Source: an uncultured Bacilli bacterium (GTDB lineage Bacteria; Bacillota_I; Bacilli_A; RF39; UBA660). From it: a DNA stretch of 13,882 nucleotides. The notes under the pieces were generated by a model. The model worked only from the letters and a program-made list of their open reading frames with translations. It ran no database searches and was not told the DNA's origin. Shown in pieces: positions 13,136-13,882 of this stretch. The position numbers and the translations under genes were made by a program. The first letter of the stretch is position 1. Each line of letters opens with the position of its first letter. Location: assembly GCA_949280095.1 (NCBI GenBank), contig CASDHD010000023.1, forward strand, positions 1-13,882, written 5' to 3'.

Positions 13136-13660
13136 ATGAAGAATATTAGTTTTTATCGTGCAGAAAAATATAAAGATGATATTTATAAAGAAGTAGAAGA
13201 AAATATATATGAAACGAAACATATAAACAAAAGCTTATTTCCAGACAAGGAAATAATATTCCAAGATAATTGGGAAAAGACGGATGAATTTGTTATGTTT
13301 AATGGTAAAAAATATTGGAAAAGCAAAAATGAACCTGTTGTAAAAAAAATGATTGATAGAACTAAAAAGTATGTAACGTCTTTGTCTTTTGAACCAGAAC
13401 CAGAATTTGGTGAAAAACAAAGACATGGTAAAATAGATCAATATCCTTTAGAGGATATTTTGGAAAAATTTGGTCTTTGGGTAAATGATTGTTATGATCA
13501 GTTAAATGAGGAAGATAAAAAATTGTGTTATCTAGAATTTGCAAGTGAGGATATAGAAGATATTCGAAATTTGAAATCAATAGTTGGAAAACATGTTTAT
13601 AATAAGTATGTTTACGATAAAGACGATGACCGTACATATGTAGACTTAATTATTGAATGA
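13136..13660 (+). CDS. Uncharacterised acidic cytoplasmic protein
   Basis: Not recognised. 174 residues, ATG 13136 with GGAG (13126-13129) 6 nt upstream. Highly charged, with many Asp, Glu, Lys and Tyr, no signal peptide and no membrane segment. Visible segments are DNWEKTDEFVMFNGKKYWKS (~44-63), an EPEPEFGE acidic patch (~91-98) and a C-terminal helical then Asp-rich end (DKDDDRTYVDLIIE). It lies between the rodZ-like gene and pgsA, which are usually adjacent or close in Bacilli, and shares their strand and tight spacing, so it is probably cotranscribed. An inserted lineage-specific gene is the simplest reading. Confidence 0.8.
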   Translation: MKNISFYRAEKYKDDIYKEVEENIYETKHINKSLFPDKEIIFQDNWEKTDEFVMFNGKKYWKSKNEPVVKKMIDRTKKYVTSLSFEPEPEFGEKQRHGKIDQYPLEDILEKFGLWVNDCYDQLNEEDKKLCYLEFASEDIEDIRNLKSIVGKHVYNKYVYDKDDDRTYVDLIIE

Positions 13661-13699
13661 TAAAAAATAAATCAATATTAATTATAAGGAGTGCATTTT

Positions 13700-13882
13700 A
13701 TGAATTTACCAAATAAAATTACGGTTACGAGAATTATTTTATCAGTTATAACCCTTATTTTTTTAGTATTGCCATGGTATCAATTTGGAATTAGTTTTCC
13801 AATGTTTACTTTTATGGGAAAAGTGGTTGTAGACACAAAATACTTAATTGCAGGTGTTATCTTTGTTATTGCTTCCTTAACT
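13700..13882 (+). CDS. pgsA: CDP-diacylglycerol-glycerol-3-phosphate 3-phosphatidyltransferase, 5' part
   Basis: The first 61 codons; the gene continues past the window. MNLPNKITVTRIILSVITLIFLVL is the characteristic PgsA start (N-L-P-N-x-I-T-x-x-R). The first transmembrane helix is followed by a loop and a second helix beginning TKYLIAGVIFVIASLT, which in this family runs directly into the D-G-x2-A-R catalytic motif that falls just beyond the edge. The enzyme makes phosphatidylglycerol phosphate at the membrane, the committed step to phosphatidylglycerol and cardiolipin. AAGGAG (13686-13691) lies 8 nt before the ATG. Confidence 0.9.
   Translation, partial: MNLPNKITVTRIILSVITLIFLVLPWYQFGISFPMFTFMGKVVVDTKYLIAGVIFVIASLT

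Noticed and set aside
13235..13637. Two minus-strand frames
   Set aside because: Antisense to the acidic orphan gene; no start signals.
1..13882. CRISPR array, tRNA genes, insertion-sequence ends, UGA-as-Trp code
   Set aside because: No regularly spaced repeats or cloverleaf with CCA-proximal features was seen; the only direct repeats are the two around rpn; cca and recU end in UGA, so it is a stop here.

Overview
The window is AT-rich chromosomal DNA of a low-GC Bacillota bacterium of the class Bacilli, probably a poorly characterised, host-associated lineage. Evidence for this is the presence of RecU, GpsB, DnaD and a class A PBP in their usual Firmicutes neighbourhoods, a B-type RNase P RNA, SD sequences of the AGGAGG type, and UGA used as a stop (cca, recU). 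A mycoplasma-type code is therefore excluded.

Left edge (1-760): the 3' end of a gene for a secreted or surface-type protein with a formylglycine-generating-enzyme-like/C-type-lectin fold. Its last ~155 bases differ sharply in composition from everything else here: poor in A, about half GC, with pyrimidine-ending codons. They also encode the pattern typical of the variable region (VR) of a diversity-generating retroelement (DGR) target. This is the most striking feature of the window. The reverse transcriptase, Avd and template repeat are not in the window.

760-3480: a two-gene redox operon, consisting of a CrtI/retinol-saturase-like flavoprotein and an FNR-type reductase with a C-terminal plant-type [2Fe-2S] domain. 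It ends at a perfect palindromic terminator shared with the convergent rpsD (S4), which has a strong promoter and a ~155-nt structured leader that may bind S4.

4370-7315: an orphan helical protein, then cca (CCA-adding enzyme), dnaD (replication initiation/restart) and nth (endonuclease III), with overlapping ends between cca/dnaD and dnaD/nth. Another hairpin terminator is shared with the convergent recU-ponA operon (Holliday-junction resolvase and class A penicillin-binding protein, overlapping by 4 nt).

10500-11900: a divergent Rpn/PD-(D/E)XK 'transposase'-family nuclease gene, bracketed by near-identical 25-bp direct repeats, followed by a terminator and a candidate 41-codon small ORF.

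11880-13882: the division/envelope segment, gpsB - rnpB - rodZ-like - orphan - pgsA. gpsB has a perfect consensus promoter. The RNase P RNA appears to begin inside the last codons of gpsB. The rodZ-like gene is interrupted by a frame change in the middle of its transmembrane helix. pgsA runs off the right end just before its catalytic motif.

Functionally, much of the window is housekeeping: peptidoglycan synthesis and its control (ponA, gpsB, rodZ), phospholipid synthesis (pgsA), tRNA maturation (cca, rnpB), DNA replication/repair (dnaD, nth, recU) and translation (rpsD). The accessory pieces are the DGR target, the redox pair and the Rpn gene.
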